A DNA stretch of 54,196 nt from Myxococcales bacterium. Its GTDB lineage: Bacteria > Myxococcota_A > UBA9042. The notes beneath the pieces are model-generated. The model searched no databases. It had not been told where the DNA came from and saw only the letters and a list, made by a program, of their open reading frames with translations. The stretch is from positions 1-54,196 of the forward strand of contig JAGSHB010000018.1 of the NCBI GenBank assembly GCA_023954815.1, written 5' to 3'. A program made the translations under genes and the position numbers. Numbering within the stretch: the first letter of the stretch is position 1; every line of letters starts with the position of its first letter. Below are positions 43,501-50,734 of this stretch, one piece after another.

Positions 43501-44989
43501 CTGCGCCTAACACAGCAGAGAACTGATCCCAAGTTGACGTGGGGTTTGCGCCGATACTGCGAAGCCCGCGAATCTGACGCTGAAGCGTGGATGCAGACAG
43601 CCGCACAGCGCCGCCCAGTGCCGGCAATTGTCCGGGACCGGCGATACGCGCGGCATCCCCGGACTCCAGTGGCTGCACATCAGCGCCAATCGAAGCGGGC
43701 CCCTGACGCAGGACCTGACCGAAAGGTCCAGTTTCCTGGCTGGCACGCGTTCCCTGAGCGGCAGTCGCCGCGCGAAGCAGGGCAACCCTATCTTGGTGCG
43801 CCGCCAACGAGGGCGTCGCGATCGAGTGCATTGGCCTCTGGCCCTGCTGAACCGCCCGCACGCCTGCCGGCGTTGTCGTAGCTGCACTTTGCTGTGCGGC
43901 TGCCGGCGACACCAAGCGAGCGCGTTGGGTCATCTCACGGCGATGAATCTGACGTTGGACGGCCAGACGCTCGGCGCGCTCGTAGGCTGCACGATGCTCT
44001 GGGGTAACGGTCGAACTCGGCGTGTGCGTCGCGAAGAGAGAAGGCGTTGGCCCCTGGGGCGTACTGTCCCCACTGGCTTCAACTGCAGGCGCTGGAGCGT
44101 CCCAAACCGTCTCTGTGTCGGGCCGCAGCACAGCCATGTCCGCCGTCCACTCGGCCATGCGCAAGGCACGGGAGACGGTGTGGTTCGCTGTCACGCTAGC
44201 AGTCAGATCCGACGCGGTCAGTTGAACGTCCCGCGGACCCTGGGTCTTGTGCGACGGACGGCTGCGCAGGATCTGTAGAGACTCGCCGATGTCCGGCAGT
44301 GCCTGAAAGTCGGGCGTGGCTTGGTCGCGGTCGCTGTGGAGCATGCCGGGGTCAAATGTCCCCACCTGCCCCACGTCCCCGGACTTGTAGACCCCACCGT
44401 CGGGTGCGACTGCGTTGGCCGACTCAAGTTGCGAACCACTGGCCGATGGCTGACCGTCGATCAGAGAGCGACTATCGGCTCGTTGCTGCGTGCGAAGACG
44501 GGATGCCTCCCGACGAACTTTGGCGATGGCTTTACGCACCGCCGCGATACGCCGACGATGGCCCATCTGCTTGGCTTTCTTTGGTTTCTTGCGGGCCTCG
44601 GCGAGCTTCTTGGCGGCTGCGGCGCGTGCCTTCTTGGTCTTTGCGCGATGAACTTCTTGCTCTAGACCCTCGAGGACTTGCTCCTCTTCCTCAAGGACAA
44701 CCTGAACGATGTCAGCGAGATCGCCGATGCTCATGGCACGAAGATCGGGGCTCAGTGCATAGGCGAACCGGCTCTCCATAGCCAGCAGCGATGCAATATC
44801 GAGTGCTTGTGGACCAAAACCACCACTCAGACTGGCCAAGCCAGGGAGCGAGTCGAGCAGTCCTGAGATACGGCCGGTCACGATGGGTTCAACCGTCACG
44901 CCCTCGCCAATCCCGCTATTCCAGCGGTCCATGACGCGTTCGTGGAGGTGGAGAACCTCACTCGCCTGATTGTTCGTTTCGTTGCCCAC
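40550..44989 (-). CDS. 1479-aa Ala/Ser/Thr/Gln-rich low-complexity particle protein
   Basis: Starts at GTG 44989 after GAGGTGA. The first ~100 residues look folded; residues ~105-175 are a charged coiled coil (L-E-E-E-E-Q-V-L-E-G-L-E-Q-E-V then Arg/Lys-rich). Most of the remaining ~1300 residues are Ala/Ser/Thr/Gln/Pro-rich and probably disordered, including 13-residue and 5-residue tandem repeats. The C-terminus returns to an amphipathic helix L-D-A-L-A-M-K-V ... R-I-Q-R-A-R-E-R-R-G, which resembles the end of a shorter protein I recall at this position in actinobacterial-type eCIS. A tape measure, cargo or internal scaffold are all plausible; none proven. Confidence 0.7.
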   Translation of the reverse strand: MGNETNNQASEVLHLHERVMDRWNSGIGEGVTVEPIVTGRISGLLDSLPGLASLSGGFGPQALDIASLLAMESRFAYALSPDLRAMSIGDLADIVQVVLEEEEQVLEGLEQEVHRAKTKKARAAAAKKLAEARKKPKKAKQMGHRRRIAAVRKAIAKVRREASRLRTQQRADSRSLIDGQPSASGSQLESANAVAPDGGVYKSGDVGQVGTFDPGMLHSDRDQATPDFQALPDIGESLQILRSRPSHKTQGPRDVQLTASDLTASVTANHTVSRALRMAEWTADMAVLRPDTETVWDAPAPAVEASGDSTPQGPTPSLFATHTPSSTVTPEHRAAYERAERLAVQRQIHRREMTQRARLVSPAAAQQSAATTTPAGVRAVQQGQRPMHSIATPSLAAHQDRVALLRAATAAQGTRASQETGPFGQVLRQGPASIGADVQPLESGDAARIAGPGQLPALGGAVRLSASTLQRQIRGLRSIGANPTSTWDQFSAVLGADAPVTGVAASLQRWLDVSERLLTPQASRVAAPRQLDALGAGETLAIAAEPDLPPAGAPAWLSPVSREKALQQAAATNARQAAAKQAGTQSIATVTTPTVSVPGAAQTLFPTVSVPGAAQTLLSPSVLAGLAATPSVQRDAPVAQQGRRQLARTRGLLDASTEFASPTLASGAAQAIGRQGTQATAPVEGRVARPMGGSAVAAFTLASTLSARHFGGLIPEGTPAAWQPRVGPMLAAAESVQPAPGSTEELQQISDITGIPLDSLSQMGPGAVSQMRGALAASAGTGEWLLPGDDGYETWVAQQSSGSTDRPARPPRSTNTKGPIGDALARLDHAAAASGAKPQSGDRQAAPSSIGAVPHAAAAAIAQVVSQHARGGILGERLANLAAGDAPTAIGSGRSLLDFAAGTPQHESTLGVTPGGLSDAATPWILHRAMERLTPEARRSLMVGEMGTGDLLSIDHVTGDQATGDQATGDQATGGQATGDLPAGAATARATASRQATSAKSAVTASQAAAQRRPSVDSAASTVANLSPIHRALLKKLGAPSMAAAAQSLLGGAALDLREPMALRAALTLFGEQSTSQGEVADAFLSRFFGRPAPRETAAVGAEMTALSVGPEVASLPSSFDAGESAGSPSGDKQVVFSGLAGLAALREMKGSGVSESALLDLGQVESVTSRPSANVDSAAASSSSASAPGATAKAADKAGTAAKIHRFSPVGLSRTKQLLSGTRSGSRSVGGPRASRLGRSRVGYGAAGLGGGALLGLMPGDGGGLGEAYGGTGTSRRAERLGAAVQSRRAPRPGQVLRPMPHGTTERSYVSPGTSSAAGARQGYAGSAASGMASSELVSPVAAMQAAAAGSSSAGGTAAVKSQQASAMARVLSVTAAPTANVLPLVAPAARAIVAQAAAKPMSESIATSGANPSVAMPMAGHDADAQQSGGSGMGGDTRTQREAGAQPQQELDALAMKVARSVMVRIQRARERRGIHG
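42051..42125. repeat. 15-bp tandem repeat inside the 1479-aa gene (5 units)
   Basis: Five 15-base units of the tcgccagtcgcttgg type lie head to tail; the first three differ by one base, the last two are more diverged. On the coding strand they give a five-residue period (A/V-T-G-D/G-Q), so copy-number change keeps the frame. Confidence 0.9.
43137..43214. repeat. Exact 39-bp tandem duplication in the 1479-aa gene
   Basis: Two identical 39-bp copies (43137-43175 and 43176-43214), thirteen codons each, encode T-V-S-V-P-G-A-A-Q-T-L and keep frame. The perfect identity points to a recent duplication. Confidence 0.95.
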
Positions 44990-45034
44990 ACTTCACCTCG
45001 ACACGCTGGAGACTGTCACCGAAATTCGGTTCAG

Positions 45035-45769
45035 CTACAGCGACTTGTATTCGAAGTAATCATACGCCAGCCGGATTTGCTCAAAGCCGACCTGACTAGA
45101 CATGGCGTTGAGTGACAGCCCCGAGTACTCGGTGATGAATGCCTTGAAGAGCTGGTACTCGCCGATGGGCTGATACTTACGATTCAACAGTGTGATCGTG
45201 ATGTTGAGGCGTTCGGCGCCGGCCCCTTTGCCCTTGCTGTTGCCAGAGAGGGACGACTTCATCATGTCGTAGAACTCGCCGTTAGCTGCGAACTGGCCGC
45301 GCTTCAGGGTCAGTGGCTCGAACTTGCCCGGACCACGCATGTGATAGCCGTGCTCGTTGTTGCCGCCTGAGCGAACCGGAATTGCTTCCGCTTTCCAGCT
45401 CATTCCACCGACTTCCGAGAACGTCGCATAGGCAACGCCACCGATCATCAGCTTGAATGCGTAGGCCAAATCTGGGTCACCAGGCCGATCCGAGCTGCCG
45501 CTGGTCTGCTTGCCGCCCATCGCGAGTGCGCTCTTGAGCTCGGACGCCAAGTCCGACACTGCGCCCTTGCTGCTTCCGGCAGCGCCCCATGAATCGCCGC
45601 CCGCGCTGACTTTCTGTTCCGCCATCATTGCGGCGGCGACAGGAGTCGCTGTGTCGGGCACCACGATTGTGGGCGCAGCTGCGGGGAGCGGCTGCATTGT
45701 TCCGAAAGCCTGTGAAGCTTCTGGAGCGACGAGTTTTCCTGCCTTTCGACGTGTCGTTGCTGATGCCAT
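45035..45769 (-). CDS. Tail tube protein (gp19/Afp1-like) with ~95-residue N-terminal extension
   Basis: The C-terminal ~145 residues are the tube fold: D-P-D-L-A-Y-A-F-K-L-M-I-G-G-V-A-Y-A-T-F-S-E-V-G-G-M, H-M-R-G-P-G-K-F-E-P-L-T-L-K-R-G, and F-E-Q-I-R-L-A-Y-D-Y-F-E-Y-K. Normal gp19/Afp1 proteins are ~145-160 aa; this is 244 aa. The first ~95 residues are Ala/Ser/Thr-rich and probably disordered. GGAGG precedes the ATG. It is the only tube gene found, while two sheath genes are present, in contrast with the two or more tube paralogues of Afp/PVC. Confidence 0.9.
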   Translation of the reverse strand: MASATTRRKAGKLVAPEASQAFGTMQPLPAAAPTIVVPDTATPVAAAMMAEQKVSAGGDSWGAAGSSKGAVSDLASELKSALAMGGKQTSGSSDRPGDPDLAYAFKLMIGGVAYATFSEVGGMSWKAEAIPVRSGGNNEHGYHMRGPGKFEPLTLKRGQFAANGEFYDMMKSSLSGNSKGKGAGAERLNITITLLNRKYQPIGEYQLFKAFITEYSGLSLNAMSSQVGFEQIRLAYDYFEYKSL

Positions 45770-45832
45770 GTCCGGTCCTCCAAAGGCGAGTTAACGCCCT
45801 CGCGCCATTGGCGCCCTATCGTTTCGTGGAGC

Positions 45833-47590
45833 CTAAGCCCCGTCTCCGCGTGCCAGTACGTCGACCTCTTGGGTGACGCGCAGGCCTAGGAACTCAGCTG
45901 GCCGGAAAGGTGCCAGCCAGATATCCACGTTCACTCGACCCTGGTCGCGCGCTTGAAGCGAGTTAATCTCGCCGTTGCAGCGCACCGAGTAGGCATCCTC
46001 GGCGGAATCACCCTTGAGGTAGCCGTCTCGCCAGAGCTGGTCCAGGAAGAAGGCGACGTCCCGAGAGAGCATCTGCCAGAGATCCTGGTCGTTATTTTCG
46101 AACACCACCCACTGCAGTCCAACATTAAGTGCCCGTGTAATCGCAATGATGGTCCGCCGTACATTGACGTGCCGCAGTGCGGTGTCCGCGGACGTTGTAC
46201 GAGCGCCCCAGACGCGGATTCCCCGCTGGGCGAAAACTTGACTGCAGTTGATTCCTTCGGCGTTCAACATAGCGATGTCTTTCTGCTGCAAGAACAGTTC
46301 CAAGTCGACCACACCTTCGAGAACTTCGTTGGCTGGAGCGCGATAAACCCCCTCAGCTTGGTCGCATCGGGAGAAAATTCCCGCAACATGACCGCTCGGA
46401 GGTACCGGTTTGCTCGATCTGGAATTGGCTGGCACGACGTACGGGTAGTAAAAGGCAGCGAAGGACGAGTTGAACAGACGACGCCACTGCATGGCGCCGC
46501 GGGGATTCTGGTCGGGCGGGAGATCGAGGATCGCGAACCTGTCCTTCTTCTCCTCGCACTGACTCACGATGGCCTGCTGGACGATTTCCATGTCCTTCAC
46601 GGATTTGAAACCTTCCGATCGCTCCATGCACCACGGCAGGTCTGGCGCGACGACGAGATCGATCTCCTCGAGCTCAGCGATGCCGGCGAGGCCGTAGCGG
46701 TTACCTGGCCCAAGGTCGGCGCCGATGAAATCCTCGGCGGTCACCGTGTAGAGGCCGTCGGTACCACCGTCGAGCGAGACTTGTTCGACGGTAACCGGCA
46801 AGTTGTCGGGCATCGCCGAGTGGGAGTCGAGATTCGTCGCCTCGATGAGCTGGGAGTGACCGTTGATCACGCGCTCTACGAAAAAGGGCGACTGCCTGGC
46901 GAGGTTGACGCAGGTGAAGACTTCGCGCTCGGAGTGGGTCTGAGCAATCACGTCGAAACCGACCGGCTCGATCATGGTCGGCGCCATGGAGCGGAAGTCC
47001 TGGTCGAGCGGTTCCCGTTCATTCCACCAGAGGGTTCGGCCGTCCACGCGTGTCAGCACTCGATAGGTGGCGTTGTCATCATCGAAGACCTTGACGAGGC
47101 TGCCGCGCGAAAAGCCGTAGGTGCTCTTCACCATGACGCTGTGCTCGCCCTTCTTGGCGTCCACAGTAATAAAGGTCTGCACCTTGGCTGGTGACGGCCG
47201 CACGCTCACGCGGACTTGGTTGCCCCACATACCCTCGGCGAGCGCTTGCACGGTCAGCGTATTGCGATTCTTGGCGTCGCGTAGGCGTACGGACGCTTTG
47301 GTCGCGATCTCTTTGCGGCCGCGTTCGAAGAGGTGGGCGATCCGAACGATGTAGCACTCGGTGCCGCCGTTGAGGAAGAATCCATCCACGGCAGCGTCGA
47401 GGTAACTCTCGACGTCGAGTTGACCGAAGCGCTCACGAAACTCACTCAGGCTGGTGACCCGGGTGGCCCGGCTGGTGGGCCCACGCTCGGTGAGGCCAAG
47501 GAAGCAAGGAACGCCGCTAGCGAGCATGCCGAGGCCGGGCGCGCGCTGGGCTGCCCGTTCGATGTAGACGCCAGGTGGCCGCGTATCCAT
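45833..47590 (-). CDS. Contractile sheath protein 2 (large, Afp2-4-like)
   Basis: 585 aa. The N-terminus M-D-T-R-P-P-G-V-Y-I-E and the C-terminus L-A-P-F-R-P-A-E-F-L-G-L-R-V match contractile sheath subunits; G-I-R-V-W-G-A-R-T and W-V-V-F-E-N-N-D are the conserved C-terminal sheath core. A ~200-residue insertion relative to the 392-aa sheath is probably a surface-exposed domain. Start at 47590 is chosen because GGAG precedes it. It sits upstream of the tube gene, and a 14-bp inverted repeat lies between it and the DUF6760-like gene. Confidence 0.92.
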   Translation of the reverse strand: MDTRPPGVYIERAAQRAPGLGMLASGVPCFLGLTERGPTSRATRVTSLSEFRERFGQLDVESYLDAAVDGFFLNGGTECYIVRIAHLFERGRKEIATKASVRLRDAKNRNTLTVQALAEGMWGNQVRVSVRPSPAKVQTFITVDAKKGEHSVMVKSTYGFSRGSLVKVFDDDNATYRVLTRVDGRTLWWNEREPLDQDFRSMAPTMIEPVGFDVIAQTHSEREVFTCVNLARQSPFFVERVINGHSQLIEATNLDSHSAMPDNLPVTVEQVSLDGGTDGLYTVTAEDFIGADLGPGNRYGLAGIAELEEIDLVVAPDLPWCMERSEGFKSVKDMEIVQQAIVSQCEEKKDRFAILDLPPDQNPRGAMQWRRLFNSSFAAFYYPYVVPANSRSSKPVPPSGHVAGIFSRCDQAEGVYRAPANEVLEGVVDLELFLQQKDIAMLNAEGINCSQVFAQRGIRVWGARTTSADTALRHVNVRRTIIAITRALNVGLQWVVFENNDQDLWQMLSRDVAFFLDQLWRDGYLKGDSAEDAYSVRCNGEINSLQARDQGRVNVDIWLAPFRPAEFLGLRVTQEVDVLARGDGA

Positions 47591-47719
47591 GGGTGACTCC
47601 ATGCTGCTGGCAAAGTGCAGCGGCGTAGGTGAAGGGCGATCCCCTCAAGGCGTGTGGCGCGGTTAGGCGACCGGTATTTGATGCGCGCTGTCGGTCGGAC
47701 GCTTGGCCAGACCGCGACA

Positions 47720-47761
47720 ACCACGGTTCGGCACCCGGCTTTAGGGATGCCGAACCGTGGT
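47720..47761 (-). promoter_or_regulatory. 14-bp perfect inverted repeat upstream of sheath 2
   Basis: accacggttcggca and tgccgaaccgtggt pair perfectly around a 14-base loop, directly after the DUF6760-like stop and ahead of the sheath 2 gene. No T-run follows on the minus strand, so it looks more like an mRNA processing, stability or attenuation hairpin than a terminator. Confidence 0.7.
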
Positions 47762-47762
47762 G

Positions 47763-47927
47763 CTATGTCTTGCGCGACTTATTGATCTCCTTGTTAATCT
47801 CGGAGATCTCTCGAACCCAGGTCTGGCGCTCTTTGTGCTCCATTGCCAGGATCTCATCGAGGGGCCAGTGGAAGTGGTAGGCGACGTACGCTACCTCCTG
47901 GTACAGGCGGTCCAGGGGGTAGCTTAC
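47763..47927 (-). CDS. DUF6760-like small protein without a canonical start codon
   Basis: The 54-codon frame reads V-S-Y-P-L-D-R-L-Y-Q-E-V-A-Y-V-A-Y-H-F-H-W-P-L ... W-V-R-E-I-S-E-I-N, closely matching small DUF6760-type proteins encoded within eCIS loci. However, its first codon, at the point where relatives use a GTG overlapping the upstream TGA (GTGA), is GTA (GTAA). No ATG, GTG or TTG exists in frame before an upstream stop; the only near option is an ATC codon before GTA. Either a rare start is used, or the gene was silenced by a single base change, or it is a sequence error. Its function is unknown, probably sheath or tube assembly. Confidence 0.65.
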   Translation of the reverse strand, partial: VSYPLDRLYQEVAYVAYHFHWPLDEILAMEHKERQTWVREISEINKEINKSRKT

Positions 47928-48295
47928 GATTCCCCCACGCCACCTCCGGTGTCGACCTCAAACTTGTGGCCACACTCGGGGCAAGCGACCTTCATCATCG
48001 CCGTACCCTCTTCGTTGATACGGCGGTAGAAGTCCTGCAAATAGGCAAGATCGGTCGAGAACATGTTCTCGATGATCGACGGGTTGATCGAGTTCAGGTT
48101 GCCCAGCTTCGAAATCACCCGACTCAGCAAAATGATGACGAGATACGCTCGGTTGTTCTGCACACGGTAATCCTGCAAGGGCAAGATCTCGTCTTTGGCT
48201 GTCGCGAGCCGCATGACGCCTTTTTGGTGCACGTTGCCATCTTTGTCGATGACGCCGCGGGGCAGTGTAAATTCGAACTCAGTCTTGAACGCCAT
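47924..48295 (-). CDS. Phage tail assembly protein with zinc-knuckle tail
   Basis: 123 aa, opening F-K-T-E-F-E-F-T-L-P-R-G and containing L-P-L-Q-D-Y-R-V-Q and I-I-L-L-S-R-V-I, matching the conserved small tail assembly protein seen in eCIS clusters. A C-P-E-C-G-H knuckle lies near the C-terminus at residues 105-110. AGAGGAAAG precedes the ATG. It lies between sheath 1 and the DUF6760-like gene. It probably chaperones tail components; it is not a structural homologue of a known T4 protein that I can name. Confidence 0.82.
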   Translation of the reverse strand: MAFKTEFEFTLPRGVIDKDGNVHQKGVMRLATAKDEILPLQDYRVQNNRAYLVIILLSRVISKLGNLNSINPSIIENMFSTDLAYLQDFYRRINEEGTAMMKVACPECGHKFEVDTGGGVGES

Positions 48296-48352
48296 GGGGG
48301 CTTTCCTCTTTCAGCCGGAGCCTGTCGCTTTCGGCTGTAGGTTGTTGCAACG

Positions 48353-48403
48353 ACGCGGGGGGTGCTGGCTCGACGTAATGTCTGAAGCCAACACCCCCCG
48401 TGT
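48353..48403 (-). promoter_or_regulatory. 18-bp imperfect hairpin downstream of sheath 1
   Basis: Two 18-base arms (acgcggggggtgctggct / agccaacaccccccgtgt) pair with two mismatch/wobble positions around a 15-base loop, between the sheath 1 stop and the tail assembly gene start. There is no T-run, so it may protect the abundant sheath mRNA or attenuate downstream expression. Confidence 0.65.
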
Positions 48404-48491
48404 CTAGGTCGTTCGCACGGCGGAAGCAAGGAGCCACCGCCACGCTGGATGCCCTCTGAGACGACTAGGCCGTCTCAACGGGGACGCCGGA

Positions 48492-49670
48492 TTACTCCGA
48501 GACGTCACCGCCAGCAGGCATCTGGCCGATCCGGAAGATCACAAACTCGGCGGGTTTCACCGGGCACATGCCAATCTCGCAGATCATCTGGCCAGCGTCG
48601 ATCACCTCAGGTGGGTTGGTCTCATCGTCGCACTTGACGTAGAAGGCCTCCTCAGGAGTCTTGCCGAACAGTGCACCCTGACGCCAGAGGCGGAGCAGGA
48701 AGGCACCGATGTCACGCGTCACGCGCTTCCACAGACGCTGATCATTCGGCTCAAACACGACCCACTGGGTACCGAGCTCGATCGACTGCTCGACCATGTT
48801 GAAGAGGCGACGGACGTTGATGTAACGCCACGATGCGTCCGACGAAATCGTACGCGCACCCCAGACACGGATACCGCGGTTCGGGAACTCACGGATGCAG
48901 TTAATGCCCTTCGGGTTGAGCAGGTCCTGCTCGCCGCGGGTGATGTTGTACTTGAGGCCGATGGCGCCACGCACAATCTCATTGGCCGGAGCCTTGTGCA
49001 CGCCGCGCTCACCGTCGCTCCGTGCGTAGACGCCAGCCATGTAGCCACTCGGCGGCATGAAGATGTTGCCCTTGAAGGGGTCATACACCTCAACCCACGG
49101 GAAGTAGTACGAGCCGTACTTCGAGTCACGCGGCTTGGGAAGCTTGTCCACGCCGCCCTTCTCGATCACCTCGGGGGAATCCAAGATGGCGAAACGGTAG
49201 CGCATGTTCTCGCAGTGCGAGAGGACAGCGTCCTGGATGACCGGATCGGTCTGGCCGGGAGCGCAGACGACGTTGACATCATCAACATCCTCGAGCGCCT
49301 TAAGGCCGGTACGGGTGCCGGGGCCATTGTCCGAGCCGATGTACAGGGCTGCGGGCGATGCCGGCTTTTTGGCGTCTTTGTCACCCTTCTTGGTGGCCTG
49401 CTCCATCGAGCCCACGTTCAGAACGTAGGCGCGCGAGCCACCATTGTTGAAGAAGCCGTATACGGAGTGCGCCAAGTACTCGCTGTTCTGGAAGTCACCG
49501 AAGTGCTTCGTGAACTGCGACCAGTTGGTGCACAATACGGGCTCATTCACGGGTCCAACGCCGCACTCTCCGATGAAGGCAACCGTGCTGGTGCCCACCA
49601 TCTCGAGGGGCTTGGTTCCGCGGTCGACCTCTTCGACGTAGACACCAGGCGACAGGTACGAAGTAGCCAT
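48492..49670 (-). CDS. Contractile sheath protein 1
   Basis: 392 aa, close to the typical length of sheath subunits. S-P-G-V-Y-V-E-E-V-D opens the protein; G-I-R-V-W-G-A-R-T and W-V-V-F-E-P-N-D-Q mark the core, and V-K-P-A-E-F-V-I-F-R-I closes it. Ready-state sheath polymer drives contraction. The start at 49670 has GGAG ahead of it. The upstream DUF4255 gene precedes it by 133 bp. Confidence 0.95.
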   Translation of the reverse strand: MATSYLSPGVYVEEVDRGTKPLEMVGTSTVAFIGECGVGPVNEPVLCTNWSQFTKHFGDFQNSEYLAHSVYGFFNNGGSRAYVLNVGSMEQATKKGDKDAKKPASPAALYIGSDNGPGTRTGLKALEDVDDVNVVCAPGQTDPVIQDAVLSHCENMRYRFAILDSPEVIEKGGVDKLPKPRDSKYGSYYFPWVEVYDPFKGNIFMPPSGYMAGVYARSDGERGVHKAPANEIVRGAIGLKYNITRGEQDLLNPKGINCIREFPNRGIRVWGARTISSDASWRYINVRRLFNMVEQSIELGTQWVVFEPNDQRLWKRVTRDIGAFLLRLWRQGALFGKTPEEAFYVKCDDETNPPEVIDAGQMICEIGMCPVKPAEFVIFRIGQMPAGGDVSE

Positions 49671-49802
49671 GTCTCTCTCCTCACAAACGATGCCCGAGGC
49701 CTGCTCCATGGCAGACGGGGCGGTTACGGTCAGCGGCCGAATGGCCGGGTCAAACTCAACTCACGCTACGCCCTCTTTGGTGCCTTGAAACGGGTCACTG
49801 CG

Positions 49803-50390
49803 TCAACGGTTGACGGCAAAATCGCGACCAATAACTCGGCGGACCTCAGAGGACCGGCGATCAGACTCGATACGAAACCGAACGTGATAAAACAACGTCG
49901 GACGCATCTCCTCGTTCATCGACCGCCAGAACGACATCGTGTCGTTCTGATCGGCCTGTAGATTCGGGTGAACGTTGAGGGTGTCGTCCGGATAGAACGA
50001 ATCCCCCTTCAGTTTGTCGCCGGTGACCAGCGTGTTCTCAATCATCGTCTTGATGACCAAGCCCAGCAGCAGGTTCTCCTCGCCCGGGGAGTTTCCCCAG
50101 ACAGAGACGGCGAAATAGGCGTTCAGGTAGACCGGGCCGTCACGGAAGAACTCGACCACGTTGCCTTGACGGTCGTGGGTCGAGACCAATGCGTCGGTCC
50201 GCTCGCGGTAATTCTGTGCAAACCCGATGTGGTACAGGTATGTGTTGACCGTGGGAAGGCTCTTGATGTTGTCCTTCTTTGGTTTTTCCGTACCCACACT
50301 GACTGTCGTAAAGCCATTGCTTTTAAATGAGTCCTTCAACAGCTCTTTGAGCGTATCTCCAAGGTCCCGAATGACCTCGAACTGACTCAT
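49803..50390 (-). CDS. DUF4255 tail terminator/cap protein (Afp16-like)
   Basis: 195 aa, with the DUF4255 pattern: F-E-V-I-R-D-L-G-D-T-L, T-V-N-T-Y-L-Y-H-I, R-D-G-P-V-Y-L-N-A-Y-F-A-V-S. It caps the distal end of the sheath-tube. AAGGAG precedes the ATG at 50390. It is the first gene of the particle cluster, and the 344-bp region upstream is the likely promoter region. Confidence 0.92.
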   Translation of the reverse strand: MSQFEVIRDLGDTLKELLKDSFKSNGFTTVSVGTEKPKKDNIKSLPTVNTYLYHIGFAQNYRERTDALVSTHDRQGNVVEFFRDGPVYLNAYFAVSVWGNSPGEENLLLGLVIKTMIENTLVTGDKLKGDSFYPDDTLNVHPNLQADQNDTMSFWRSMNEEMRPTLFYHVRFRIESDRRSSEVRRVIGRDFAVNR

Positions 50391-50734
50391 CGGACTCCTT
50401 GACAGGTTCCTGCCTCGTACAAGCACTGCCCGGGGTTGGGCGGAGTGGGTGCAGAGGCACACATAAGGGGCTGGCAGGGGGGAGGTAGCCACACGGCCCC
50501 ATCGAAGTCAATGACCCAGGGGGGGGGGCTGTTGACCACAACCAACAGAGAGATTTTTGTGTAGAATTCGGACGCAGCTGAACGGGCAGCGAACCCACAT
50601 AAAGCCTTTTAGTTACAAACAGCTGGAGATCTCCCACCCAACGGTGCCGGCGCCGTTTGCTGCCATCCCGCGACGGCTGCTGTGCGTCGCGCCCGCATCT
50701 TCTGCTCGATCTCAGGGTCGGCTCAAAAACAAAA
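50391..50734. promoter_or_regulatory. Likely promoter region of the particle cluster, with a G10 tract
   Basis: No coding gene found. A ten-G run (50519-50528) lies about 130 bp before the DUF4255 start, so length change could alter expression. AT-rich stretches follow on the apt side (around 50540-50620). No reliable -35/-10 pair was found. It also lies downstream of apt, where no terminator hairpin is visible. Confidence 0.45.

Noticed and set aside
29508-50390. Prophage
   Set aside because: No integrase, capsid, portal, terminase, lysis or replication gene; the set is tail-only.
29508-50390. Type VI secretion system
   Set aside because: FHA could suggest it, but no TssJ/L/M, TssB/C pair, ClpV or full VgrG is present, while DUF4255 and the CIS-tube/LysM protein point to eCIS.
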